This document shows, one piece after another, positions 35,496 through 43,232 of a stretch of DNA of 64,000 bases. The notes beneath the pieces were generated by a model. That model was not told the DNA's origin, did not search any database, and saw nothing but the letters and a program-made list of their open reading frames with translations. The DNA comes from Pseudomonadota bacterium. Lineage in GTDB: Bacteria; Pseudomonadota; Alphaproteobacteria; Rhizobiales; Rhizobiaceae. Every line of letters begins with the position of its first letter. Positions within the stretch are counted from its first letter, which is position 1. The stretch spans positions 148,506-212,505 of the forward strand of contig JAEWLS010000045.1 in NCBI GenBank assembly GCA_023457435.1. The letters are read 5' to 3'. A program made the translations under genes and the position numbers.

Positions 35496-35522
35496 AGCCC
35501 GGCGCAACGCCGGGCTTTCTTC
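35496..35522 (+). terminator. rho-independent terminator
   Basis: Stem AGCCCGGCG-CAA-CGCCGGGCT followed by TTCTTC. It separates the early genes from the HNH/terminase group. Confidence 0.75.
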
Positions 35523-35556
35523 GTTGGCCGATTGGCCTTCACACCAAGGAACTTCG

Positions 35557-35748
35557 ATGACTACCACCGCACAGCCGGCAAACATGCTCGGCGTGAAAAT
35601 GACACCTGCCGTTCGCCGCGCGCTTCTGATTGCGCAGCTACAGCTTGAACAAGAACTTGGCCGCGATCTGCGGCCCAATGAACATGATATGCTTATCGCG
35701 CTTTTCCTCGCGACAGTGCACAAGGCTAGGCCGGACCTGATTGCATGA
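35557..35748 (+). CDS. small hypothetical protein
   Basis: 63 residues with helical content (TPAVRRALLIAQLQLEQELG). ATG at 35557 has an AAGGA site. The stop overlaps the HNH start (ATGA). Small ORFs of this kind often precede HNH genes in phage genomes. No function assigned. Confidence 0.5.
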   Translation: MTTTAQPANMLGVKMTPAVRRALLIAQLQLEQELGRDLRPNEHDMLIALFLATVHKARPDLIA

Positions 35749-36045
35749 CGGGCCGCAGCGCGGAGGCGCAGGTCTACCGAAAGCTCTATGACACGGCGCG
35801 ATGGAAGCGGACGAGGGAGCGGCAACTCGCCGACCAACCTCTCTGCGAAAGCTGCCTGGCGATGGAAAATCGTCGAGCCGGCCAAAGTCGTCCACCACGC
35901 CGACGGCGGCCACCGTGGCGACATAGAGCGCTTCTGGAACGGCCCTTTCCGCTCCCTCTGCAAACCCCGCCATGATCGCGAGGGAAAGCCTGAGGACCAC
36001 GGAAAGACCGTCGTCAGATTTGGCAACGACGGTTGGCCCATCTGA
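35745..36045 (+). pseudogene. HNH endonuclease, frameshifted
   Basis: The first part reads MTGRSAEAQVYRKLYDTARW through LCESCLAM, the usual N-terminal half of phage HNH nucleases with a CxxC knuckle. The catalytic half (VVHHADGGHRGDIERFW, then LCKPRHD) is only reached by a +1 shift at the GGAAAAT run near 35864-35870. The second knuckle has Arg in place of Cys (CKPR). Both features suggest a dead gene, unless the shift is a sequencing error or programmed. HNH nucleases beside small terminases normally assist DNA packaging. Confidence 0.7.
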
Positions 36046-36078
36046 CCAGCATCCGGGGGCGTACCCGAGGAATGCTGG
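36044..36078. repeat. inverted repeat in the HNH-terminase gap
   Basis: CCAGCAT (36044-36050) and ATGCTGG (36072-36078) flank a G/C-rich loop. No T-run follows. The 36046-36261 gap has no gene; in phages such gaps next to terS can hold cos or pac sites, which is speculation here. Confidence 0.3.
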
Positions 36079-36261
36079 CAGCCTACCCTTAACTGCCGTC
36101 GTCAGGCTTTCGCGTTAAATCCCGCAGGTTTTCATTTCAGGTTCCAAGGCCCTGCGTCGACACCCGGGGCGGGCTATCCGGAAATACTGACGGGTTGAAA
36201 CCGCGGGCCGTAGCGAAGCGAACGCGCGCAGTTCCACACTTCAGGATATGGGGGGCTAGCG

Positions 36262-36639
36262 ATGCCAGCGCACCGTAAACCGCTCGCTCTTGCGCACTTG
36301 ACCGGCGCTGTCGCCAAGAATCCGCAGCGCTACCGGGCGCGTCATGAGCCGATCGATGATCGTCCATTGGGCGAGCCCTTCTCATGGCTCAAGCCGGAAG
36401 CGCAGGCCGCCTGGCGCGAGTTGGCGCCGACGCTTCCGTGGCTCCGACACTGTCACCGCGGAATCGTCGGCATCACTGCCATGCTGGCGGGCAAGCTTCG
36501 CCGCGGCGAGCTCGGCATCGCCGGCCAACGGCTACTTATGTCGTGCCTTGGCAGTCTCGGCGCGACGCCGGCATCGGCTGCGAAAATCGGTTGGGTACCG
36601 CCGGAACCGGAAGATCCGGCCGACGATTCCTTCCGGTGA
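36262..36639 (+). CDS. P27-like phage terminase small subunit
   Basis: 125 residues; the pattern LKPEAQAAWRELAPTLPWLR, then helical repeats and SCLGSLGATPASAAKIGW, is that of P27-family small terminases, which recognise phage DNA for packaging. There is no large terminase next to it. In phage satellites a lone small terminase redirects a helper phage's packaging; whether this one does is inference. Confidence 0.65.
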   Translation: MPAHRKPLALAHLTGAVAKNPQRYRARHEPIDDRPLGEPFSWLKPEAQAAWRELAPTLPWLRHCHRGIVGITAMLAGKLRRGELGIAGQRLLMSCLGSLGATPASAAKIGWVPPEPEDPADDSFR

Positions 36640-36732
36640 CCCACGGGGCCGGGCGGTCCAGAATCCTGCCGCCTTCTAGGGCGTATCGGTTGGTTCCCGC
36701 ACTTCAATGGCAATTACAGATTTTTCCTCACG

Positions 36733-36761
36733 CGCGTGCGCAACGCGCGCCCGCGCACGCG
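36733..36761. repeat. perfect GC-rich inverted repeat before a small gene
   Basis: CGCGTGCGC (36733-36741) and GCGCACGCG (36753-36761) are exact complements in a run of alternating GC. It ends two bases before the GAGGA site of the gene at 36771, so the hairpin could affect its translation. Confidence 0.4.
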
Positions 36762-36770
36762 AGGAACCGC

Positions 36771-37136
36771 ATGACAGATGCCCTTCAGCGCGCCCGAGAG
36801 ATCCTCGCGCGCCCGATGCCTGCAACCTGGCGTCACCGTGTTGCCGACGTTACTCGCGAGCGAGCAACCGAACTGTGTCGCGAGGCGTGGTCGGCGCCTT
36901 ATGACGAAACTGCGACGGATGCCGTGCCGCTTATCGATGGCGCATGCGCTGCTAAAGCGCATTGGCTCCAGCAAAGGCTCGGCGGCGCGGTGTTCAGCGC
37001 GGACATGCCAGGCGGCAGCTATCACGCCGCCCTTCTGTTCGTGTGCGACGGCCAACTGCTGGTCGCGGACGCCGGCCAGATCACCCCCATCGCGGAGTAC
37101 GCATGTCACTTCGTCGGCTTCTACGAAAAATCCTGA
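36771..37136 (+). CDS. hypothetical protein
   Basis: 121 residues starting MTDALQRAREILARPMPATW, behind a GAGGA site. Contains CAAKAHWLQQRLGGAVFSAD and GGSYHAALLFVCDGQLLVAD; a Cys/His/Asp order reminiscent of small NlpC/P60- or papain-like folds can be traced, but the match is weak. No family assigned. Confidence 0.5.
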   Translation: MTDALQRAREILARPMPATWRHRVADVTRERATELCREAWSAPYDETATDAVPLIDGACAAKAHWLQQRLGGAVFSADMPGGSYHAALLFVCDGQLLVADAGQITPIAEYACHFVGFYEKS

Positions 37137-37147
37137 GGACGTTCCGC

Positions 37148-37597
37148 ATGACGGAAATCAAACTGCCACCCAAGCCCGCCGAGCTCGTCGCCGCCGAGGC
37201 CGAACTTGCCACAGCGCAGGCGCACGGCCGCGAGGCGATGGACCATCTGGCCAACCTGCGACACCGCGCATCGTTCGCGCACGTTGGCTTCGACGCGCTC
37301 GGCGAGGCTGAAGCCGCCGCTGAAGCCACGCGCGCGCCGGCGGATGCCGCTAGTCGGCGAGTTGTCGAGCTGCGCCGCCAGCATGCCGTTCAGGCTGCTG
37401 AAGCCGCGAAGCCCGCAATCGCCGCCGCATGCGCAGAGGTGAAACGGCACGCAGCCGCGATCGCTGAGATCGCCGACACGTTCGCCGAATCCGACAGGAA
37501 GGCGCGCGGATACGGCTTCGCGCTCGCCGGCCTACCGAGCGCGGGGACGCTATCGAGTTTGGCCCGGCAGGTCGAACGCGCGGTTGGAGGACGGTGA
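37148..37597 (+). CDS. hypothetical coiled-coil protein
   Basis: 149 residues, Ala/Glu/Arg rich, almost fully helical (PAELVAAEAELATAQAHGRE and later AAIAEIADTFAESDRKARG). GAGGA precedes the ATG. It could be a scaffold or structural phage-type protein. No family recognised. Confidence 0.5.
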   Translation: MTEIKLPPKPAELVAAEAELATAQAHGREAMDHLANLRHRASFAHVGFDALGEAEAAAEATRAPADAASRRVVELRRQHAVQAAEAAKPAIAAACAEVKRHAAAIAEIADTFAESDRKARGYGFALAGLPSAGTLSSLARQVERAVGGR

Positions 37598-37803
37598 TGC
37601 CTATTGGAACCATCCGCCGATGGGACGGCGCGCACGGCGCGATTAGCGATGATCAGAACCCACGCGCCAACTGGATATTCGCGCATAAGAGCGAGTTCGA
37701 ATTAGGCGCGGATCCACAAGTTGGCGAAGTATTTGACTACGAAGTTGGCGCGGACCGGCAGGGCCGACCGCGGGCGCTGAAGTTGAGGGCGGTGAATGCC
37801 TGA
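37597..37803 (+). CDS. cold-shock-domain-like small protein
   Basis: 68 residues with the CSD order GTIRRWDGAHGAISDD, IFAHKSEFE, then GEVFDYEVGADRQGRPRAL. The RNP1-like region is altered (no KGFGFI), so nucleic-acid binding is plausible but not certain. It overlaps the previous stop by one base and the next start by eight. Confidence 0.6.
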   Translation: MPIGTIRRWDGAHGAISDDQNPRANWIFAHKSEFELGADPQVGEVFDYEVGADRQGRPRALKLRAVNA

Positions 37804-38353
37804 TCAGACGCGATACGACGAGTTGCGCAAGCGATGGCTGCATGAGCCTGATCTGCCCGACGCCGAATATTTCGAATTTCAACGGCTGCACGCCGAGAGA
37901 GAGGCGCTGAAGGACGCGCCGAAAGCCGTAGCGGCGCCGCCCACGGCTGCTCGGCCAGTGAAGGCCGAACCAGAAGAAACGCCCAAAGAAAAGGCCGAGC
38001 GCGAGGAGCAAGAGGCTCGCGACACATTGCGTTTCCACGAAATCGGACGGCGCTTACGAGCGCTCGAGATTGTATCGATCGACGACGCGGAATTTCGCTT
38101 CGACCGTGAAGCGCTGAAGGCCTTCGAACAAATATACGCTGACTTACGCAAAGGTCTGACTGTTGGCTCTGTGGCGGAAGCTATCGCTTCCGTGCTCGGT
38201 ATGATGGCGGGAGTGCGGATCGCAGCATATGAACGATCCGCGCATATTACCGGCCGGCTTGCCGCCATAGAGGCCGCGCTACCGAAGCCGCGTGCGCGAG
38301 TGAAGGCGCCTTCGCGGCCAGCGGGGGCGGTTGTGGAATCGCGGGCCGACTAG
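37796..38353 (+). CDS. hypothetical protein
   Basis: 185 residues, charged, mostly helical, with a Pro/Ala/Glu linker (about 40-70) and a basic C-terminal tail (KPRARVKAPSRPAG). Hydrophobic VAEAIASVLGMMAGVRIAAY near 130-150 may be a buried or membrane-associated helix. No family recognised. Confidence 0.5.
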   Translation: MPDQTRYDELRKRWLHEPDLPDAEYFEFQRLHAEREALKDAPKAVAAPPTAARPVKAEPEETPKEKAEREEQEARDTLRFHEIGRRLRALEIVSIDDAEFRFDREALKAFEQIYADLRKGLTVGSVAEAIASVLGMMAGVRIAAYERSAHITGRLAAIEAALPKPRARVKAPSRPAGAVVESRAD

Positions 38354-38409
38354 TTCCGCTCACCGCGTCCCTCACCACGCTCAACTAAAATTCCGATCTT
38401 TGATTTTTT

Positions 38410-38471
38410 CGGCGCGCACCGACTGCGCCGAAAGCCGCTGGCTGTGCACGGATGCACTGCAGGCCAGCGGC
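38410..38471 (+). other. structured leader upstream of the LamG-like gene
   Basis: Two hairpins follow each other: CGGCGC/GCGCCG (about 38410-38430) and the 9-bp stem GCCGCTGGC/GCCAGCGGC (38434-38442 with 38463-38471), which contains an inner GTGCA/TGCAC stem and is followed by ACCCTTTTC. It could be a terminator for the previous operon or a 5' leader of the gene at 38502. The 38354-38501 gap holds nothing else. Confidence 0.45.
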
Positions 38472-38501
38472 ACCCTTTTCGCGCAACTCTGAGGTATTAA
38501 A

Positions 38502-39308
38502 ATGGGTGTATATTACATCAACCCGTATGCGTTTGTTAATCCGAAGAGAAACATCCTGCAGATGCTGCAGGCACTCGGCTATTCGAGCCAGATCAAATGC
38601 GCCCTCGACGCCGTTGATCTTGCAACGTGGCCCGGCAGCGGTCAGACTTTGACTGACCTGACGGGCAACAACAACAACTTCATTCGCGGAGCCACTACGG
38701 GTTCCGAGTCATCCGATCCGTCCATCAACGGGACTGCCGGCGAACTAGGCGCCTCGAACTATGTCGCCTTTGACGGCGGCGATTATCTTCTTGAATCTGC
38801 CGCGCACACGTTTGCGGAGACTTGGCACAATAACAACGCGCTCTTCACAATGATTTTTGTGATGAGAATTGCTTCTCTTGCCAATCAGTTCATTTTCGAC
38901 AACTCGGACAGCCAGACCGGCATCAATCTCGTCGCAAGTTCGACGGGGGCGATTGGCGTCAACGTGTGGCGCGGGGGCGATGCTATTGAGGGCTTCCAGT
39001 TGACGTCGGCATACTCGGCCGGGGCGGACGTTCTCATCGGCTTGTCGATAAATGAAGCCTCGAGTGCGGGCTTGATGTACGCGAACGGCGCGACGGCGGT
39101 GTCGGCGACGGCAAGCTACTTCAACCCCGGCACTTCAGACGCAAGCACGTATGCGTACCGCATAGGCGCTTCAGCCTTCGGCTCGGGTTCCAACCTGTTA
39201 ACCAGTGGCTCCCGTCTCTACGCCGCGGCGTTTCTTGACGGCGTTGCACTCGACGCCACCGCCTTCGACGCGATCCGCGCCGACTTCCAGGCTCGCGGCA
39301 TAAGCTGA
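38502..39308 (+). CDS. LamG/concanavalin-like fold protein
   Basis: 268 residues. The pattern of a short alpha start, then ALDAVDLATWPGSGQTLTDL, SNYVAFDGGDYLLE and FTMIFVMRI is that of phage-borne LamG-type jelly-roll proteins, which bind carbohydrates or decorate virions. No signal peptide. It lies directly upstream of the WD40 gene and both may reach the virion or surface of a helper particle; that is inference. Confidence 0.55.
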   Translation: MGVYYINPYAFVNPKRNILQMLQALGYSSQIKCALDAVDLATWPGSGQTLTDLTGNNNNFIRGATTGSESSDPSINGTAGELGASNYVAFDGGDYLLESAAHTFAETWHNNNALFTMIFVMRIASLANQFIFDNSDSQTGINLVASSTGAIGVNVWRGGDAIEGFQLTSAYSAGADVLIGLSINEASSAGLMYANGATAVSATASYFNPGTSDASTYAYRIGASAFGSGSNLLTSGSRLYAAAFLDGVALDATAFDAIRADFQARGIS

Positions 39309-39331
39309 CCAGCCTACCCCAAGGACAACCG

Positions 39332-40438
39332 ATGACGCGAGGATGGCCGATAAGGCCCTACTCGCGGCTTTCGTGGAGTATTCTAAATATGCCTGCATTC
39401 AAAGGCCTTCGAGGCCTGTCGCGATTAAGCGATCAATACAAGACCACGGCATCGGGTGCGGCGATGGATACATATCTGTCCGTCGCATTTACTGCCTCAC
39501 CATACCTTGCTCTTTGGGACTGGAATGCCGGCGCACCAACACAGTTGGCTGATCCGTCCGACATGCCCGCGCTCAGTGGGTTCGGTACGTCGTGGTCGCG
39601 AGATGGGCGTTTTATGGCGGTCGCCATCAATGCGACACCATACATATATGTTTATGATTGGAACTCCGGGGTTCCAGTAAAATTATCGAACCCTGCCACG
39701 TTGCCCGCCGGGTCCGCGTGGCATCCGTCGTGGTCGCCGAACGGTCGCTTTCTCGCCGTCCCGCACTCTGGCTCGCCGTACATAACGATTTACGACTTCG
39801 CGACAGGCTCTCCGGTCAAGATTACGAACCCCGGAACGCTGCCAACCGGCAATGCGAGGGGGTCCGCATGGTCCCCTAGTGGTCGGCATCTGGCGGTAGT
39901 GCATAGCACGTCGCCCTATGTCACGTTTTACGATTTTGCGACCGGCTCTCCTGTTAAGGTCACCAATCCCGGGACGCTTCCGACAGGCACCGGCAACCAG
40001 GTGGCGTGGTCTCCCGATGGGCGGTACTCGGCTGTGGTGCACAGCACGTCGCCGTTCCTCACGATCTACGACTGGAACACCGGCTCCCCGGTCAAAATCA
40101 GCAATCCCGCAACGTTGCCTGGCATTTCCGGTACGTCGTGCGCGTGGTCGCCCGGCGGACGATATCTGGCGGTCGGCCAAGGCGGCTCGCCTTACATCGG
40201 AATTTACGACTGGTCGACAGGGTCGCCTGTTAGAATGTCCGATCCGGCCGACGTGCCAACCTCGAGCGTTGATGGCATGGCCTGGTCGCCTAGCGGGCGA
40301 TATCTGGCGATTGATCGATCCGGAACAGATCTGCTGGTTTACGATTGGGAGACAGGGACGCCGGTCAAGGCGGCTGTGTCGATAACGCAGGGGAACGTCA
40401 ACGCGGTAGCCTGGCGGCCCTACGTCCCGATCGCCTGA
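39332..40438 (+). CDS. WD40-repeat protein, seven-bladed propeller
   Basis: 368 residues. After about 45 residues come seven tandem repeats of about 45 residues, each built on the order AWSP-GRYLAV-SPY-IYDW-TGSPVK-NP-TLP. Seven repeats predict one closed beta-propeller. No signal peptide or enzymatic domain is seen. WD40-type proteins are known in phage genomes near tail or decoration genes. A GGA site precedes the ATG at 39332. Role unknown. Confidence 0.75.
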   Translation: MTRGWPIRPYSRLSWSILNMPAFKGLRGLSRLSDQYKTTASGAAMDTYLSVAFTASPYLALWDWNAGAPTQLADPSDMPALSGFGTSWSRDGRFMAVAINATPYIYVYDWNSGVPVKLSNPATLPAGSAWHPSWSPNGRFLAVPHSGSPYITIYDFATGSPVKITNPGTLPTGNARGSAWSPSGRHLAVVHSTSPYVTFYDFATGSPVKVTNPGTLPTGTGNQVAWSPDGRYSAVVHSTSPFLTIYDWNTGSPVKISNPATLPGISGTSCAWSPGGRYLAVGQGGSPYIGIYDWSTGSPVRMSDPADVPTSSVDGMAWSPSGRYLAIDRSGTDLLVYDWETGTPVKAAVSITQGNVNAVAWRPYVPIA

Positions 40439-40443
40439 CCAAC

Positions 40444-40611
40444 CTACCGCTCAGCGTCCAACGCCTTCTCGACCAGCATTCGAATGGCATCCGACCGGTT
40501 CGGAATCGGTCGCTGTTTGCTGCGCCACTCGTCGACGCGCTCGGCCCACCGGGCCGGCGCGACCAGCTGCAAGCGTAGCGAAGGACTGTCCTCATCGAGT
40601 TTGGGAGGCAT
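40444..40611 (-). CDS. ribbon-helix-helix regulator
   Basis: 55 residues, MPPKLDEDSPSLRLQLVAPA then ARWAERVDEWRSKQRPIPNR and SDAIRMLVEKALD, the strand-helix-helix order of RHH antitoxin or repressor proteins. The gene is read away from the metalloprotease gene, and their shared 111-bp gap carries a 16-bp palindrome that is a likely operator. No toxin gene is next to it. Confidence 0.65.
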   Translation of the reverse strand: MPPKLDEDSPSLRLQLVAPARWAERVDEWRSKQRPIPNRSDAIRMLVEKALDAER

Positions 40612-40675
40612 AGCAGGCGGCTCTTTGACTTAGAGCCGCACGCTTACCGCCCGCTCGCGCCTTGCGCCATGCACT

Positions 40676-40701
40676 GTATGATGTGTATGATACGTATCAT
40701 A
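40676..40701. promoter_or_regulatory. palindromic operator candidate, RHH/metalloprotease gap
   Basis: TATGATACGTATCATA (40686-40701) is a perfect 16-bp palindrome. Two direct copies of TGTATGAT (40675-40682 and 40684-40691) precede and enter it. Repeated half-sites of this kind are typical RHH operators. It lies 22 bp before the protease ATG. Confidence 0.6.
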
Positions 40702-40722
40702 ACCATCATCATGGAGAGTGGC

Positions 40723-41646
40723 ATGGCCACCTTAAACGTAGCTTTTTCCCAAGCGACGATCACCTGGGCCGTTAGTCCGGCCGCAGCATTCCTAGCCGGC
40801 ACGATCAACCGAGCGTTGGCGGTGTGGGATGATTGGATTCGGCCGAACTTCGCGCCCACAGCCGACTTTGCATCCGCGGACATCCAAATCGACTTCACGA
40901 CAATAGATGGCGTCGGCGGTCTTGGCGGTTACACGTATACGTGGTGGGACGACGGAAGTCGCATCACGCATTCTACCGTCGATATCGACAGCGCGGACCC
41001 GAGCCAGCCGTTCTTCGCGACGCTCGTGCACGAGTTCGGCCACGCGATCGGGCTCGACCATGACGCTTCGCCCGGTTCGATTATGAACCCGATCGTCGGC
41101 AACACGACGTTGAACCAGACCAACATCGCCGACATCGCGACGCTCTACGCGCCTGATGCCGGTGACAACCGCCTGCTTGGCTCTGGATTGGCCGACACGA
41201 TCCGTAGCGGCGACGGTGACGACACCGTCTACGCCGGAGGCGGCAACGACATCGTCACATCCGGCAATGGGAACGACGAGATTGGCGGCGGCAACGGGAA
41301 CGACGAAATGGCGGCCGGCGCAGGCGACGATCTGATCTTCGGCGGGGCCGGCCAGGATACGGTGTATTCGGCGGGCGGCCGGGACACGCTTTACGGCGGC
41401 GCCGGGAATGACCTGATCTATCTCGGCGCCAACGACGGCCAGCGCGACATCATGGCGTTTGAGGCTAGCGCCGGGAACGACACCGTCTACGGATTTGAGC
41501 TCGGCGTCGATCAGTTGCTCCTCGTCGGCGGAACGCCAACCGTGTCGGCCGCAACGAGCGGGGCGCTCGTAACCCTCGGCGGGACTTCGGTTTTGTTGGT
41601 CGGAATTAGCGCGGCAAATCTGCTGGCGACGGATTGGGTTGCATAG
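40723..41646 (+). CDS. metzincin metalloprotease with RTX repeats (M10/serralysin-like)
   Basis: 307 residues. The N-terminal matrixin-like domain has the zinc site HEFGHAIGLDH (His103, His107, His113; Glu104 catalytic) and the Met-turn SIMNP (Met121). About eight glycine-rich Ca-binding nonapeptides (GGxGxDxu type, about 155-245) follow. RTX proteins are normally exported by type I systems through a C-terminal signal; no such transporter is in the island. ATG at 40723 has a GGAG site. Secreted protease cargo is unusual on so small an element. Confidence 0.8.
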   Translation: MATLNVAFSQATITWAVSPAAAFLAGTINRALAVWDDWIRPNFAPTADFASADIQIDFTTIDGVGGLGGYTYTWWDDGSRITHSTVDIDSADPSQPFFATLVHEFGHAIGLDHDASPGSIMNPIVGNTTLNQTNIADIATLYAPDAGDNRLLGSGLADTIRSGDGDDTVYAGGGNDIVTSGNGNDEIGGGNGNDEMAAGAGDDLIFGGAGQDTVYSAGGRDTLYGGAGNDLIYLGANDGQRDIMAFEASAGNDTVYGFELGVDQLLLVGGTPTVSAATSGALVTLGGTSVLLVGISAANLLATDWVA

Positions 41647-41710
41647 TAGGCGCGCGCCGCTCGGCGGAGGTGAGGCAGGAGTGTCCAATGGCGACCCCTG
41701 CCTCGCGACA

Positions 41711-41977
41711 TTAGACGGCAATCAATTCGTGGGCTCCCCGCCAAGCCCGCCTGTTATTGCTCAACAGGTACATTTGCGCACCCCATTCTGTGCGCCCAAT
41801 GACAGTGTCAAGCTCACCGGTCGCAATCAGCCTAACAGGCTTGCCGAGGCCGATCTGCGGCTCAATTAGCATCTCCACAGGCTGCGCGTGACTCGCACCT
41901 GCAGCCGCTGCGGCGACAGTGGCGATGCCGACCGTGAAGGCGCGGCGTGTTACTACGGCCGGTGCGGCCGTGTTCAT
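41711..41977 (-). CDS. small exported protein with twin-arginine-like signal
   Basis: 88 residues; TRRAFTVGIATVAAAAAG at 10-27 has two Arg before a hydrophobic stretch and a SHA/Q cleavage site. The short mature part (LIEPQIGLGKPVRLIATGEL) is unrecognised. The start could also be 41995. No close neighbour in the same direction. Confidence 0.4.
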   Translation of the reverse strand: MNTAAPAVVTRRAFTVGIATVAAAAAGASHAQPVEMLIEPQIGLGKPVRLIATGELDTVIGRTEWGAQMYLLSNNRRAWRGAHELIAV

Positions 41978-42475
41978 TTCCGGTAGTTCCCCCATGGGAT
42001 TTCAGCTTTCTCGTGCAAGACGGCTTTCTAGGGCCGCGGCGCTGCGCGCCAAATGCCAGCGCTCGTCGCGGGCTCCGGGGAGCTAGAAACACATCCACGA
42101 GAATGCGCGCCGCCGCCTTTACCCTCTCGGGCTGTTGTATCGCGTCAGCAGTTTCCCGTTGACGTGCGTCGGCCTCCCCGGCACAGTGCGCCGAGTTGAC
42201 CGCGAGCGGTCGATCTTCGGAAGCAAGTGCCCGGCAAGGCGAATGCTTCCTATCGTGGGTGTAGCGGATCCCCGGCAAGGGATGCGCGTCGAGGTTTCCA
42301 GGCCCCGCCCGCACGCTGATCCAAAAATCGAGTCGTTGCAATATTCCCCGCAAGGGGAAGGCAACTTTATTTGCCTACGGCTAACTTCTTTTGCGAAAAC
42401 GCAAAGTATAACTAAGCGAAAACGCCTAGCTCATCTCATAATTGATCTTTTTGCCGCAGTACGCGATCATCAGGT
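41978..42475. promoter_or_regulatory. intergenic region with two GCGAAAACGC sites
   Basis: About 500 bp without a convincing gene. The AT-rich last 130 bp before the HTH gene hold GCGAAAACGC at 42393-42402, inside the longer palindrome TTTGCGAAAACGCAAA, and again at 42416-42425, 23 bp apart. A -10-like TATAAC (42407-42412) lies between them. The same decamer is in the promoter at 31413-31441. Confidence 0.6.
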
Positions 42476-42853
42476 ATGGACCTTGAACGCATCTATACCG
42501 CTGACGAAGCCGCCGATTATCTCAAATTGACACGAAGAGCCGTCATTACGGCTGGAAAGCGATATAGCTTGTGCTTCGTCCGGGGTCGCGACGTGCGCTT
42601 CACTGCATCGCACCTGGCAGAGCTGCCGAGGGCGATGGCGTACAAGTCGACGACGACGCACGCCGCCGATCTATCAGGTTCCGACGCTTTCGACCGCGTG
42701 CTGGCGAAGATGCGCGCCGAGAATGCGGCAAGGAAGTTATCGATCGATGCGCGTAAAGCCGAACGCCGACGGGAGGCGGAGCAGCGGGCGCGCGAGAAAG
42801 AAGAGCAGCGGGCGGCAAAGCGTACTGCACGCAAGCTTGCGTCGCCAAAGTGA
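42476..42853 (+). CDS. helix-turn-helix protein, candidate element repressor
   Basis: 125 residues. The N-terminus MDLERIYTADEAADYLKLTR matches the excisionase/HTH_17 pattern of small DNA-binding proteins. The C-terminal half is a very charged helix (ARKAERRREAEQRAREKEEQ). The paired GCGAAAACGC sites lie just upstream, so autoregulation is a natural guess. The stop overlaps the next GTG start. Confidence 0.62.
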   Translation: MDLERIYTADEAADYLKLTRRAVITAGKRYSLCFVRGRDVRFTASHLAELPRAMAYKSTTTHAADLSGSDAFDRVLAKMRAENAARKLSIDARKAERRREAEQRAREKEEQRAAKRTARKLASPK

Positions 42854-43188
42854 CCGACAACGATAACCAACCCCTCCGCTTCGTCGCGCTCGACAGCCTG
42901 CCGCTCTTCGCGACCGACAAGGAGATCGCTGTCGCGATCGTCGGGCGCACCGGTGCGGCGCACTGGCTGCGCTCTGTCCTGCCTACGCTCGAGCACCGCG
43001 GCTTTCCTGCGGTGGATCCGCTGCACCTCGGTCGCGCCGTGCCATTGGTGCGGAAGTTCTACCAGGACTATTTCGGAATCACGGCCGGCTTTGTGATGGA
43101 AAAGCCCGGCGGGGAGAAGAAGGCTTGGGAGCCAAAACGAAAGCGGGCAGAGCGTCCGAGCGCCGAGGTCAGGCAGTTGCGCAGTTAG
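42850..43188 (+). CDS. hypothetical protein
   Basis: 112 residues from a GTG overlapping the previous stop (GTGA). Middle segment TDKEIAVAIVGRTGAAHWLR and HRGFPAVDPLHLGRAVPLV looks like a winged-helix-type module seen in some phage proteins. Coupled to the HTH gene. Confidence 0.5.
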   Translation: MTDNDNQPLRFVALDSLPLFATDKEIAVAIVGRTGAAHWLRSVLPTLEHRGFPAVDPLHLGRAVPLVRKFYQDYFGITAGFVMEKPGGEKKAWEPKRKRAERPSAEVRQLRS

Positions 43189-43232
43189 GACGATGGTGCG
43201 ATCGCGCCAGTTCTCACGGCCGCGGCGCCGTC

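Noticed and set aside
40444..40611. A toxin-antitoxin pair at the RHH gene
   Set aside because: The RHH protein has no toxin-like neighbour; the adjacent protease gene is divergent and not a known toxin type.
39332..41646. Tandem DNA repeats that might be a CRISPR array
   Set aside because: They are in-frame coding repeats (WD40 blades and RTX nonapeptides), not short identical repeats with unique spacers. No cas gene is present.
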